From NCBI RefSeq assembly GCF_015668515.1, contig NZ_JADPFO010000001.1:644724-708723 (forward strand): DNA of 64,000 nt. The letters run 5' to 3'. Origin of the DNA: Paraclostridium tenue. GTDB taxonomy: Bacteria > Bacillota > Clostridia > Peptostreptococcales > Peptostreptococcaceae. Under the pieces are notes generated by a model. That model saw only the letters and a program-made list of their open reading frames with translations, was not told the origin of the DNA and did not search any database. Position numbers and translations under genes: made by a program. Shown piece after piece: positions 54,279 through 63,792 of this stretch (position 1 is the stretch's first letter; each line of letters opens with the position of its first letter).

Positions 54279-55343
54279 TTATTTTGCTGCTTTATCTGTT
54301 GGTAATTTGCCTACTGTAGTATATTGACAGTTCCCGCTATTTGGATCTCCTACTTGTACAGGAAGGTTATTATTCATTTGCCATTCATTCCAACCTCCAT
54401 CATAAACAGTCATTCCTTCCCATCCTGCATCATATGCAATTAGCCAAGGAACTGCAGCTCTCCAACCAGTTCCGCAATAGAATGAAAGTTCATTACTCTT
54501 ATTAAAATTAGAATCTGACCATAATTTTTCCATTTCATTAGCAGTTATAATAGTTCCATCTTTATGTAAATAGTCTTGCATATTGTATGGGTCACTTCCT
54601 GCATGTCCCCAAACTGCACCCTTAGGTTCACCAGCTCTATCAATATAGCTGTATCCACTTGTCTTACCATCAAACTCTGCTTTACTTCTTATACTTACTA
54701 AACGGAAATTTTTATCATTTTTTAATTTATCTTGAACTGTTTCTATTGACATCAAATATTCTGGATGTGCTGGAACAGTTGTACCAAAATCTTTTGCTGG
54801 TGTTGCTTTTTCTACTGTAGTTTCTGTTTTATAACCAGCTTTTTTCCATGCATCAATTCCTCCGTTTAGAACTTTTACATTGTCAACCCCTGCCCAAAGA
54901 TATGCATATGCCACTCTACTCGCCGCTGAAATATCATTTCCATATATAATAACAGTTTTATCTTTTGTTACTCCTAAATCTAACATACCTTTTTCAACTA
55001 CTTTAGGATCTGATATATTCCAAATAGGTTCAGATTCTACACTTGAAGTATCTACATGTAAAGCTCCAGGAATATGCCCTTTTTTGTAAGTTGGACTGTC
55101 TTTATAAGTTCCCCATGAAGCTTCTAATATAGTATAATTTTTAGATTCTGGTTGATTTCCATCTATTACACTTTGTACCCACGCTGGTGAAACAAACACT
55201 TTTTTAGTGTCTACTTGCTCTGCCTTTACATTTGACTTTTCTCCAGTCGTTTTTTGAGAATCGTCCGAAGGCTTGCTACATCCTACTACCATTGTTGCTA
55301 CCATCGTGATACCAACTAGTGCACTAATTAATCTTCTTTTCAT
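54279..55343 (-). CDS. Two-domain rhodanese lipoprotein (thiosulfate sulfurtransferase)
   Basis: The 354-residue protein has a lipoprotein signal peptide with lipobox VVGCS and two rhodanese domains, about residues 50-175 and 185-340. The second has the active-site loop FYCGTGWRA, where the Cys takes up sulfur; the first has no Cys (IIYGNDISAASRVAYAY), as usual for the inactive half. It sits on the outer membrane face and may move sulfane sulfur from thiosulfate or mercaptopyruvate. The ATG at 55343 has GGAGG at 6 bp; the ATG two codons earlier would be too close. Confidence 0.9.
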   Translation of the reverse strand: MKRRLISALVGITMVATMVVGCSKPSDDSQKTTGEKSNVKAEQVDTKKVFVSPAWVQSVIDGNQPESKNYTILEASWGTYKDSPTYKKGHIPGALHVDTSSVESEPIWNISDPKVVEKGMLDLGVTKDKTVIIYGNDISAASRVAYAYLWAGVDNVKVLNGGIDAWKKAGYKTETTVEKATPAKDFGTTVPAHPEYLMSIETVQDKLKNDKNFRLVSIRSKAEFDGKTSGYSYIDRAGEPKGAVWGHAGSDPYNMQDYLHKDGTIITANEMEKLWSDSNFNKSNELSFYCGTGWRAAVPWLIAYDAGWEGMTVYDGGWNEWQMNNNLPVQVGDPNSGNCQYTTVGKLPTDKAAK

Positions 55344-55517
55344 AATCATCCTCCGTCATTTTTTCATCAGCTTAAAATAATTATACTGTATCGCAGTTTA
55401 AAATTATTCTCTATTTTTTGAATTAATAGAAAATAATATTCAAAAAACAAATCTAAAAGACTTCTTTTTACGAAATTTGCTATCGACAATTTTATCATAA
55501 TTTCTGCAATTCTCCAA

Positions 55518-55573
55518 TATATATAGAAAAAATAAATACTTGACCTTAGTAGTATTTATTTTTTCTATATATA
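55518..55573. repeat. 23-bp perfect inverted repeat upstream of the rhodanese gene
   Basis: Arms 55518-55540 and 55551-55573 match perfectly around a 10-bp loop. Poly-A/T stretches in the arms could act as a second terminator behind the MFS gene or fold as a leader. The gap 55344-55693 contains nothing else apart from the MFS terminator. Confidence 0.6.
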
Positions 55574-55590
55574 AAACATTTGTATACAAA

Positions 55591-55626
55591 AAAAGATATT
55601 GACACAAAGTAATGTCAATATCTTTT
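55591..55626 (-). terminator. Terminator of the MFS gene
   Basis: A 13-bp perfect stem AAAAGATATTGAC (55591-55603) with 55614-55626. Confidence 0.85.
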
Positions 55627-55693
55627 CGTGAAATTTATCAAATATAATTTATATTATTATTTATTTAATTATAAAAATCAAAAAAGTTTTTTA

Positions 55694-57085
55694 TTATTTA
55701 TTTTCAGCTTTTTCTCTTCTTCCAATTAAACTCCAGTATAATACAAATGCTACTGCAGAAATAATTGCTAATACAATTAGCACATTGCTATATTGTATGC
55801 ATATTTCATTATTAAAAAGACCTGTAATATTTTTCCCTAAAGGCTTAGCTTCCATAAGTACTGCTACATATGTTATACCAATTGATGTAGCTATGTTTAA
55901 ACAAAAATTATAAAAACCAATAGCAGTTCCTGAGTTTTCTTTAGGTATTGTTTTTATCAATGTATCAATCATAGGAGCATACATAAATGCAAATGAACTA
56001 GAAAATAATATCATTACAAAAACAAATACATATACTGATGTTTGTATAAATAAACTACCAAAAATAAGACTTATTATTATACCTATTATAGCCATTTGAA
56101 TACATTGCTTACTTCCAAATCTTTTTGCAACATTTCCAGACATTGCTCCTACAATAGCTGCTAAAACATAAGATGGAACTAAAAGTAGTGAAACTTGATC
56201 TAATCTATAATTGTATATATATTCAATTAAGAATGGGAACATAAATATAAATGCAAGTTGAACACTATATATAACAAAAGCTACAAGTAGTACTGATATA
56301 AAATTTCTGTTTTTAAAAAATTCAATACTAATAAAAGCTTTTTTATTTTTACTTATATATGTAATAAATAATACAAGTGCAATTATTAAAGCTACTAAAT
56401 ACATCCATTCAAATCCTGAAACAAAAAGCATTAATGATGCTGAAACTGCTGAAACTAATATAAATCCTACAAAATCAATACCTTTACCTGTAGCTTTTTC
56501 TTTAGGAATATACTTTAATATAAAAGGTAGTATTAATAAAGTTAATAATGGAATTAAAAATAATACTGTCCAATGTAAGTATGTTGATATATATCCACCT
56601 GTAAGAGTACCAATTACTTGTGATATAGCAAAACTACTTGTACTAAATCCTAAATATTTCTTTTGTTCACTATCTTTAAAGTATTTTGCAACAAATATTA
56701 CATATAAAGTTTCTGCACTTCCTAATCCTGCTGCTTGAATTATTCTTGAAACGATTATCATAAAAAATGATTTTTGAAAAATAAATCCTAATAGTGATCC
56801 AATACAAATTAATATAATTCCTAATACTAGTAAACTTCTAATGCTTATTGAATCTGCTAAAGAAGCATATACAATTGCTCCAATACCAATAACTAATCCA
56901 GCTAAAGTTACTTGCCAACTAACTGCAGTAGCTGATAAATTAAAAGCACTTGCTAAGTCTGCAGAAATGATTTTAAATGAATTGTCTATAACTAGCGCGA
57001 AAATCATTAAGGCCAATACTGCAGGTACTGCTTTTTTTATTTGTACCTCATTCATCTCCTTTGAAGTACTAAGTGAATTTTCCAT
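55694..57085 (-). CDS. MFS drug:proton antiporter (DHA2 type)
   Basis: The 463-residue carrier has about 14 hydrophobic segments, the layout of DHA2 exporters such as TetL/QacA. The early stretch AVSWQVTLAGLVIGIGAIVY and a motif-C-like FSTSSFAISQVIGTLTGGYI support an exporter. RBS AAAAGAGGTGTCAAC. An inverted repeat in the leader (57127-57169) may bind a regulator. The drug or metabolite exported cannot be told. Confidence 0.85.
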   Translation of the reverse strand: MENSLSTSKEMNEVQIKKAVPAVLALMIFALVIDNSFKIISADLASAFNLSATAVSWQVTLAGLVIGIGAIVYASLADSISIRSLLVLGIILICIGSLLGFIFQKSFFMIIVSRIIQAAGLGSAETLYVIFVAKYFKDSEQKKYLGFSTSSFAISQVIGTLTGGYISTYLHWTVLFLIPLLTLLILPFILKYIPKEKATGKGIDFVGFILVSAVSASLMLFVSGFEWMYLVALIIALVLFITYISKNKKAFISIEFFKNRNFISVLLVAFVIYSVQLAFIFMFPFLIEYIYNYRLDQVSLLLVPSYVLAAIVGAMSGNVAKRFGSKQCIQMAIIGIIISLIFGSLFIQTSVYVFVFVMILFSSSFAFMYAPMIDTLIKTIPKENSGTAIGFYNFCLNIATSIGITYVAVLMEAKPLGKNITGLFNNEICIQYSNVLIVLAIISAVAFVLYWSLIGRREKAENK

Positions 57086-57126
57086 GTTGACACCTCTTTT
57101 ATTCTTTTTTCATCTTAGTCTTTTTT

Positions 57127-57169
57127 CAAAATCGTTTGCAGATTCATTATTAATAATCTGCTTATTTTG
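57127..57169. promoter_or_regulatory. Operator-like inverted repeat upstream of the MFS gene
   Basis: Nested arms CAAAAT...GCAGATT and AATCTGC...ATTTTG (57127-57144 and 57155-57169) give 13 matched pairs around a 10-bp centre in the leader of the exporter, the form of a regulator site. The rest of 57170-57368 is AT-rich and empty. Confidence 0.45.
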
Positions 57170-57368
57170 ATTCGACATTTTTAGACAGAATTAATATTAA
57201 CACACATTATTCTCAATTGCAATACTTGTTAAACTATGTGTTTTACTATATTTAAAACCCTTATTTTAAATTTTCACATTTATATATAATCAATTTTGAA
57301 AATTTATTATATATATTTATAAAAATATTTTAAATTTAATTTAAATTTTTATTTTTTAATAAATATAA

Positions 57369-57405
57369 AAAAGACCATGTTGAATATTTTTCAACATGAT
57401 CTTTT
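57369..57405 (-). terminator. Terminator of the repeat/MoxR/VWA operon
   Basis: A 15-bp stem with one mismatch (57369-57383 with 57391-57405) 9 bp 3' of the VWA gene. Confidence 0.8.
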
Positions 57406-57413
57406 AAAATTCA

Positions 57414-58823
57414 TTATAAAATTGGGGCTTGATTGTTCATTGAGTAACCATCACTTCTAACATCACTCATATCTAATGTATCTTCTTTTATTTTAACCTT
57501 ACTAAGTTTTTTAACTGCTCCATAAGACTCTCTTAATGAAAGTTTGTCTCCTCTTCCAGAGATAACCCATAAAATTTTATAACCTCTAGGTATAACTTGT
57601 AACTTGTCTTCTCCTTTACCATCAGTAAAATATACCAATAAATTAATCTTTTTATTATTAGCATATTCAAAAACTGGGCTAAATTTAGTTGAACCTCTTC
57701 TTTTAAGTCTTTCTTTTATATCCTTTACAGATTTGACTTTATACACACGTCTAATTTCATTATCACATTCTATAATAGTGATTTCATGATTATAATTTTT
57801 TACTATATTAAGTACTTCCTTAATAGCTTGTTTAAATTCTTCATCACTAATACTTCCACTTATATCAAGTGCAACAGCTATTTCTGCTTTATGTGATCTT
57901 AACTGACCTCTTAAATCTAATCTATTTGGTTGTCTTCTATTTCTTCTTGTTATAGTTTTCTTTTTATTACTTTCAACTGTTCCCATTAATCTACTTAAGT
58001 ATAAGTTCCAAGGTAATTCTCCTTTACTATTTTTAAGTGATGCTATCATACCATCTAAATATTCTGGAATTTTACCTTTTTGAGAATTGTTAATAGCTTT
58101 TTCTGTAAACTCTTTAAGAGTTTTTTCATCTATATCACTAAAATCATCCCAAATATCATGAGTTTTTTCTGGATTGTACTCAGTTTCTATATCATCAGAT
58201 TGACGAGTATCATCTTCTTCGCCTTCTTCATCATCTTCTTGTAAATCTAATTCAGTTTGAATTTTTTCTACATAGTATTCAAAAGGCTCATAAGGCTCAA
58301 GTTTTAAATTATATGCTATATTTACACTTTCTAAAGTAGTAGCATATGGTGGTAAATTATTTAAATATTTATTTACTACTATATCCATTGCCATGTTAAT
58401 AGCTAAGGTACTGTATTTACCTTTTAATTCTTTTGCTCTTACTAAATGCATAGATATTACATGAAGAATTTCATGCTTGATTGTACTTTCCATTTGTCTC
58501 ATGTTAAGGTCTAGAAAAATTATTGGATTAAAGTATATAACATACTTAGCACCTTTAAAGTTTATAGCTGTAGGACTACTTATATCAAATCTTATTTCTC
58601 TTGATGTTTGAAATAGAAAATATCCATAAAAGTTATCTTTGTCTTCCATAAGACTTAAGTTAACTTTATCTACTAAACTAAAAAACTCATTTTTGAAATC
58701 TTGTGGTATATCTATTTCAAATTTCTCACCCTTGCGATTTGCTTTTAACATAGCATAAGCGTTAATAATTTTTTCCGCTTTATCATAAAGCTCTCTTTTT
58801 TGTTTATCAAAATAAGTTTCCAT
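57414..58823 (-). CDS. VWA-like metallopeptidase-domain protein (DUF2201/COG3864)
   Basis: The 469-residue protein has a metallopeptidase-like N-terminal domain with KHEILHVISMH (His117, Glu118, His121), an acidic linker (about 193-235) and a VWA domain with MIDAS ALDISGSIS (Asp320, Ser322, Ser324), STKFSP and YFTDGKGED. Its ribosome binding site is within the last codons of moxR, so the two are coupled. This pairing with a MoxR ATPase is a known chaperone-like setup for inserting cofactors or remodelling complexes. The target here is unknown. Confidence 0.85.
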   Translation of the reverse strand: METYFDKQKRELYDKAEKIINAYAMLKANRKGEKFEIDIPQDFKNEFFSLVDKVNLSLMEDKDNFYGYFLFQTSREIRFDISSPTAINFKGAKYVIYFNPIIFLDLNMRQMESTIKHEILHVISMHLVRAKELKGKYSTLAINMAMDIVVNKYLNNLPPYATTLESVNIAYNLKLEPYEPFEYYVEKIQTELDLQEDDEEGEEDDTRQSDDIETEYNPEKTHDIWDDFSDIDEKTLKEFTEKAINNSQKGKIPEYLDGMIASLKNSKGELPWNLYLSRLMGTVESNKKKTITRRNRRQPNRLDLRGQLRSHKAEIAVALDISGSISDEEFKQAIKEVLNIVKNYNHEITIIECDNEIRRVYKVKSVKDIKERLKRRGSTKFSPVFEYANNKKINLLVYFTDGKGEDKLQVIPRGYKILWVISGRGDKLSLRESYGAVKKLSKVKIKEDTLDMSDVRSDGYSMNNQAPIL

Positions 58824-58826
58824 ATA

Positions 58827-59957
58827 CTATCCCCTTATTGAGCTATAAGATTCAAAGTAAGCTTTAACAAATTCTTCATTTTCTATAGCTTTTTCATATA
58901 CCTTTTTATAACTATTTTTAATATCCTTCATAATTCCTACCATTAGATCTATAGGATATTCTTTTAAAAATTGTACAAATCTATTTATATAAAAGTTTGA
59001 ATCATAGCTATCATTTTTAATATTTAATTCTAAATCTCTTAAAATATTCATTGCTGCTAAATAAAGTCTTGTATGACTTTCAGTTTTTACTTTTTCTATA
59101 ACAGATTCACTTAAAGTTTCTCCAGAAAAAACATCTTCATAAGATATTAATGGACTATAATCTGCTTCAATAAAGCTTATAAATTCTTCTGCAATAACTT
59201 TTCCTACATTTCCTTTTATAACATTTAAAAATACAGCTTTTGGTATTGATTCTTTTTGTTCTTTGTATACTTTATAACTTTTAGAAACTCTTTCATAGCT
59301 TCTTGGAGTTGCAGATACATCTTCTTCATTTATTTTGTGTAAGTATTCTGGGAAAGTAGATATAAACTCTATAACTTTTTGTTCAAGTCCTTTGTCTATT
59401 GCCCATTTTATCCATTGATTATGATCTGGTTCCATATTTAACCAAACAAATCTATTTTCTTGAGCTGCATCCATATCTACAACTTGATAATCAAAATCTG
59501 AACCATACTTACTTGATGGATTCATTGCAGCTAATATCTTTACTTCATCACTTAACTTATATCCGTTTATTTCTCTATTTAATATTAAGTTCATAAGTTC
59601 TTGTTGTACTGTATGTTCACAACGGTTTATTTCATCTATAAATAAAAGAACATTTCTTCCTTTAGATAATTCTTCATCAATTTCTCTTAATTTAGTATGA
59701 ACAGCATATACTGTTGTTTTCTTTACTGTTTCTTCACCATTAGAATTATTTACTACATAAGATTCTACAGTTGGTAAACCTCCTATTTCACCTTCTTTAA
59801 GTAAGTTTCCATCAATAACAATTAAACTCCAATTATTTTCATAAGCTAGTTTTTTTGCTAATGCAGTTTTTCCAATTCCACTTTCTCCAACTACTAAAGG
59901 TACTTCTCCAGTAGCTAGTACTAAGTCAACGCTTTTTAATGTCTCTATAAAATTCAT
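58827..59957 (-). CDS. MoxR-like AAA+ ATPase
   Basis: The 376-residue ATPase has Walker A GESGIGKTA (24-32), Walker B VLLFIDEINRCEH (Asp108, Glu109), sensor 1 AAMNPSSKYG and the sensor-2 side ATPRSYERVSKSY. It lies between the repeat protein and the VWA protein with gaps of 10 and 3 bp. MoxR proteins form hexamers that act on VWA partners to mature or remodel targets. Confidence 0.9.
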   Translation of the reverse strand: MNFIETLKSVDLVLATGEVPLVVGESGIGKTALAKKLAYENNWSLIVIDGNLLKEGEIGGLPTVESYVVNNSNGEETVKKTTVYAVHTKLREIDEELSKGRNVLLFIDEINRCEHTVQQELMNLILNREINGYKLSDEVKILAAMNPSSKYGSDFDYQVVDMDAAQENRFVWLNMEPDHNQWIKWAIDKGLEQKVIEFISTFPEYLHKINEEDVSATPRSYERVSKSYKVYKEQKESIPKAVFLNVIKGNVGKVIAEEFISFIEADYSPLISYEDVFSGETLSESVIEKVKTESHTRLYLAAMNILRDLELNIKNDSYDSNFYINRFVQFLKEYPIDLMVGIMKDIKNSYKKVYEKAIENEEFVKAYFESYSSIRG

Positions 59958-59967
59958 TTTCTCTCTC

Positions 59968-60771
59968 CTATATCATTTTTAGTTTTTCATCTACAGCTAT
60001 TCTTTTAGCTTTTTTACTTCCATATTTATAAATAAACATTACCTTGTCCATTTGCATAGTATCACTATTTCTATCTATGATACTGCAATTTAAAAAATCT
60101 CTTACGTATTTTTCATCAACATCTTCTTTTGATAAAACTTCCTTTAAAACTTCTTCTAAGTCTTCTTTAGTTATTTTCCTTACAATATATTTAATTACTA
60201 AGATATTTTCTTTTAAAAATGCTAGCATTTTTTCTTTATCTAATTCATCTATAAAAGTTATAGCTTTTTCGTCATTTTTAATGGCTATAAGTTGTACTTT
60301 AAACGTTGGTGAACTTATATCTCTTAATGCTCTATAATTTATTTTTACAGCTTCTTCTTGTACACTTTCATAAGGCTCCTTTATATATTTTATTGCGTCA
60401 TAATTTTTTTTTACTGCTAATAGTTGTAATTCTTCACTTGGATTTTTAGCATATTGTATAGCCCATCCAGATTGATTTATAGCTAATTTTATTACCTTTT
60501 CCGTTGGATTTTTTATATATTCTAATAAACTCCATCCAGAGTTTACAGCTTTTATCATCATCTCTTCACTTGGATTATTTATATATTTAATTGCTCTAAT
60601 ATTATTACTCATTGCTAACTCTTGCATCTTTGTAGTTGGATTTTTTATATATTCTAATACAAGTCCATTTTTTTCAAGCGCTAATAATTTCATTTCTTCT
60701 GTTGGATTATTTATAGTTGATATAATATTAGGATTATTTGATATCATTTTAATAATTTTTGATTCTTCCAT
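59968..60771 (-). CDS. 22-residue-repeat protein of the MoxR/VWA operon
   Basis: The 267-residue protein holds seven 22-residue repeats. A proline recurs at residues 23, 45, 67, 89, 111, 133 and 155, exactly 22 apart, within the pattern YIKNPTEEMxxLAxxxxxxA. The result should be a curved stack of helices for binding peptide or protein. It resembles DUF4116-like repeats. A C-terminal part (about 175-267) is unlike the repeats and ends basic. It is the first gene of the operon with moxR and the VWA gene, so it may be the adaptor that picks the target. RBS AGAAGGAAAGGAATATT. Confidence 0.75.
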   Translation of the reverse strand: MEESKIIKMISNNPNIISTINNPTEEMKLLALEKNGLVLEYIKNPTTKMQELAMSNNIRAIKYINNPSEEMMIKAVNSGWSLLEYIKNPTEKVIKLAINQSGWAIQYAKNPSEELQLLAVKKNYDAIKYIKEPYESVQEEAVKINYRALRDISSPTFKVQLIAIKNDEKAITFIDELDKEKMLAFLKENILVIKYIVRKITKEDLEEVLKEVLSKEDVDEKYVRDFLNCSIIDRNSDTMQMDKVMFIYKYGSKKAKRIAVDEKLKMI

Positions 60772-60880
60772 AATATTCCTTTCCTTCTGTTGTTACTTTT
60801 CTTTGGGTGTAATTTTCCCTATTATATTAATATACTTTTTTTATAAGTTTAAACATAATAATTATTCCAAATATAAAATA

Positions 60881-60916
60881 AAATACCTAAAGCTATAATA
60901 GCATTAGGCATTTTTT
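60881..60916 (-). terminator. Terminator of the Mrr-type nuclease gene
   Basis: A hairpin with a small mismatch (60881-60893 with 60901-60916) followed on the minus strand by TATTTTATTTTAT, so this gene is separate from the repeat/MoxR/VWA operon. The rest of 60772-60989 is gene-free. Confidence 0.7.
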
Positions 60917-60989
60917 ATGCAAATTATTTAATTTTTACAATCTTTTAACTAATATTACTTTCACTTTCTTCATGTATTCTTTTGAGTAT

Positions 60990-62495
60990 TTACTTGTTTT
61001 GTATATATGAGTTAATACCATATTCATTAAAATATTTAACTAAGGTTCTTCCATTTATAAGAGTTATATTATTATCTGCTGCAAATTTTTCACATTGCAT
61101 ACTAAAGTTACTTGTAGATATAAATAACCCCTTCATAGCATCGGAGTTTCTTAGCACAGATTCAAACTCTCTAAGCTTTGGTATATCAATATTATTTTTA
61201 TATCGCTTTACTTGACCTATAACTTTTCCACCTAATATAGGATCATTATGATTTAATAAACAATCAATTCCTCCATCATGTGACTTTTTAGTTTCTTCTA
61301 CTGTATAACCCATATTTCTAAATAAAATAGTTACTAGACTTTCTAACTCATAGGGATCAACTTCTAGTAAGTTAATACTTTCATTACTTACAATAGAATT
61401 ATTTAAATAATCATACTTACATATAGGGACAATGCTTTTAAGTTCTAAATTTGAATTGACATTTATTCTACTTTGCATAGTTTCTTTCAAACACTTTAAC
61501 TTATCTACTCTTGTTAAATCTATTTTTCTAAAATCATATTTATCTATCATTGATGATATTATATAAGGCTTTATATCTTGACCTGTAGATAAATCTACGT
61601 CTTCTATGTATCCATTAAATACAATACTATCTATATTATTATATATATCTGACTTAAAAACTTCATCCATAGATCTAAGCGCTATTGAATATATTACTTC
61701 GTTGTATATATTATTTATATCTTTATTTTTTCTTGGTACTTCTCTTATCTCGTCTAGCTTAATCATGTACTTATAACTATGCACATTTTGGACTATATCT
61801 TTTTGGGGTAATAAGTAATCTATTACTAACCTTTTAGTATCTTTGCAGTATCCAATATTTATATTTTTATTAAATTCAAATGGATAATTTGAATTATTTA
61901 GTAGATCTTTTTTATAGGAGGTTGTCATACCTACATCTCCATTTATATATAAATCTTTTTTTATAGCTATTATTTCACTGACTTTTAATTCATGAGATTT
62001 TTTTAAGTTTTTAATTTCATTTTTTCTTTTTAATTCATTTTCTTCATACCATTTATATTCTTTTTCATAATTAGTTTCTAGTTCATTTAAATAGGCATTG
62101 TATTTTAATTTATGAACTCTAAATAACTTTTCAAATATATTAGCTTTTCTTATTGTAGGTTTAATTGGCTTTGCATACTCTATATTTAGTTCTTTTGGTA
62201 TTTTAAATTCTTGTATATCTTTTTTTATAAACTCGTTTATAGGTATAGGCTTATATTCATTAATTCCATTTATGATTAAGTTATTTAGCTCATCTAATTC
62301 GTTGTTTATTGATAAATTTAATTTATTTACTTCTTCATATCTACTTTTTATATAATCTTCTTTTTGTTGTTTTTCTAATTCTTTTTTGTATCTTTTTTCT
62401 AGTTGTTCAGATTCTTTAGATTTTCTTTTTTGTTCTTTTATTGATTCTTTTGCCACTTGATTAATGAATGTTGATACTCCTTTTTTTCTTGCCAT
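60990..62495 (-). CDS. Mrr-type restriction endonuclease domain protein
   Basis: The 501-residue protein has a long basic coiled-coil start (about 10-70), a central part of unknown fold (about 100-370) and a C-terminal Mrr_cat domain (about 380-495). The catalytic set is visible: ELESLVTILFRNMGYTVEET, DGGIDCLL (Asp411) and GQVKRYKNN (Gln428, Lys430). Such enzymes cut modified or foreign DNA. There is no methylase next to it, so it may act on modified DNA or be an orphan defence gene. RBS AAGGAG. Confidence 0.85.
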   Translation of the reverse strand: MARKKGVSTFINQVAKESIKEQKRKSKESEQLEKRYKKELEKQQKEDYIKSRYEEVNKLNLSINNELDELNNLIINGINEYKPIPINEFIKKDIQEFKIPKELNIEYAKPIKPTIRKANIFEKLFRVHKLKYNAYLNELETNYEKEYKWYEENELKRKNEIKNLKKSHELKVSEIIAIKKDLYINGDVGMTTSYKKDLLNNSNYPFEFNKNINIGYCKDTKRLVIDYLLPQKDIVQNVHSYKYMIKLDEIREVPRKNKDINNIYNEVIYSIALRSMDEVFKSDIYNNIDSIVFNGYIEDVDLSTGQDIKPYIISSMIDKYDFRKIDLTRVDKLKCLKETMQSRINVNSNLELKSIVPICKYDYLNNSIVSNESINLLEVDPYELESLVTILFRNMGYTVEETKKSHDGGIDCLLNHNDPILGGKVIGQVKRYKNNIDIPKLREFESVLRNSDAMKGLFISTSNFSMQCEKFAADNNITLINGRTLVKYFNEYGINSYIQNK

Positions 62496-62628
62496 AATTT
62501 ATGCTCCTTATTTTATTTCTCATTTTAAAATTATTTACATAAATTTAGCATTTTATAATAAAAGATACATAATCAAATAAAAAACTCATATACACTAATA
62601 ATTTATACTTCTTTTGAATTTATTATAT

Positions 62629-62961
62629 CTAATTATCACAAGAAAGATTTTCGTTACTCCAATATATCATATTTTTCATTATAGGAAGTAATTTTAACCC
62701 TGATTCACTTAAATAATAAGTAGACTCTACTGTGTTTTTATATGTTTTTTTATCATTTATTACAATATTGTGTTTAATTAATAAATCTAACTGTTGAATT
62801 AACATTTTTTTCGTACATCCCTCTACAGCTCTTTGTAATTCTCCAAATCTCATTTTGTTACTTTGTAGTTCCCATATTATTATAGCAACCCATTTTTTGC
62901 CTAATATAGTTGATAAGGCTTCTACTGGACAGTCGTATATGATTTCATCTATATTGTACAT
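62629..62961 (-). CDS. HxlR family transcription regulator
   Basis: A 110-residue winged-helix protein. CPVEALSTILGKKWVAIIIWEL is the classic HxlR opening, followed by FGELQRAVEGCTKKMLIQQL for the recognition helix and LTxxG-like LSESGLKLLP. The Cys before Pro can serve as a redox or electrophile sensor in this family. It is divergent from the secreted protein gene, with a shared inverted repeat at 63014-63050. Confidence 0.9.
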   Translation of the reverse strand: MYNIDEIIYDCPVEALSTILGKKWVAIIIWELQSNKMRFGELQRAVEGCTKKMLIQQLDLLIKHNIVINDKKTYKNTVESTYYLSESGLKLLPIMKNMIYWSNENLSCDN

Positions 62962-63013
62962 ATTTTAATCTCCTATTTTTATAGTTATTTGGATATAAAT
63001 TATAGCATATTAC

Positions 63014-63050
63014 TTGTAAAAACTATATTATTTATTTTATATTTTTACAA
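63014..63050. promoter_or_regulatory. Operator-like inverted repeat between HxlR and secreted protein genes
   Basis: A 9-bp perfect core TTGTAAAAA (63014-63022) with 63042-63050, extended imperfectly by TTAC/GTAA, sits between divergent genes. HxlR binding is inferred from position. Confidence 0.45.
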
Positions 63051-63135
63051 ATGTAAGCTATATATAATGATTGAATAAATTGTAATGCAGAGGATAAAAT
63101 ATATCTACATAACTAAGGTGTGAAAGGAGATAAAA

Positions 63136-63663
63136 ATGAAAAAAAAATATGTACTCATAGCTGTATTATTACTTTCATTTGTAATAACAAATAGTTCTAT
63201 AGTTTTGGCAGAGCAATCTAGGTCAACAGTTCCTCCAATGCTTAAAAATCTACAAGGAAAAGATGAATTAGTAAGTTTCCTTAATGAAGCAAAAAGAATT
63301 AGATCAAATATAAGTACTATTAATATAAATACAGTCAATGCAAAAGATAATGCAACGGAAATCCAAAAACAAATAAATTTTTATTTAACTGAAATTTCTG
63401 GTTTAGAAAAATCACTATCTGACTTTGATAAAAAATACGCTAATTCTCAACCTGACTTATTATTCTCAGAACAAATTGAAGCCTTACTAAATTCCTACAA
63501 AATGAGCTTAAATCAGCAATTATCTTTATTAAATGCACTTGTAAATAATGAATTTGATGCATCTAAGCTATTTTACTCTGAGTATCTAACTTATATATAC
63601 TATTACTTAAATCTTGGTGATCAAATGATAGCATATATAAATACATTTTATAATTTACAATAA
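63136..63663 (+). CDS. Secreted helical protein of unknown function
   Basis: The 175-residue protein has a signal peptide with likely cleavage after ILAE-like SSIVLA (about residue 25). The mature part is alpha-helical with few aromatic residues, then a Tyr-rich end (YSEYLTYIYYYLNLGDQMI). No Cys and no membrane anchor are present, so it should be released. RBS AAAGGAGATAAAA. I do not recognise a family. Its closeness to the HxlR gene suggests shared control. Confidence 0.75.
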   Translation: MKKKYVLIAVLLLSFVITNSSIVLAEQSRSTVPPMLKNLQGKDELVSFLNEAKRIRSNISTININTVNAKDNATEIQKQINFYLTEISGLEKSLSDFDKKYANSQPDLLFSEQIEALLNSYKMSLNQQLSLLNALVNNEFDASKLFYSEYLTYIYYYLNLGDQMIAYINTFYNLQ

Positions 63664-63728
63664 TTTTTAAAATTAAAACCTTATATAATTACCAATATGA
63701 TTTTATTTATATTTAATATTTGTTATAT

Positions 63729-63756
63729 AAAAGCGTAGAGTTAACTACGCTTTTTT
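63729..63756 (+). terminator. Terminator of the secreted protein gene
   Basis: A 10-bp stem AAAAGCGTAG (63729-63738) with 63745-63754, then T-run. Confidence 0.85.
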
Positions 63757-63792
63757 AGAATTATTTTTAAGATTATATATATTTCCTATAAT

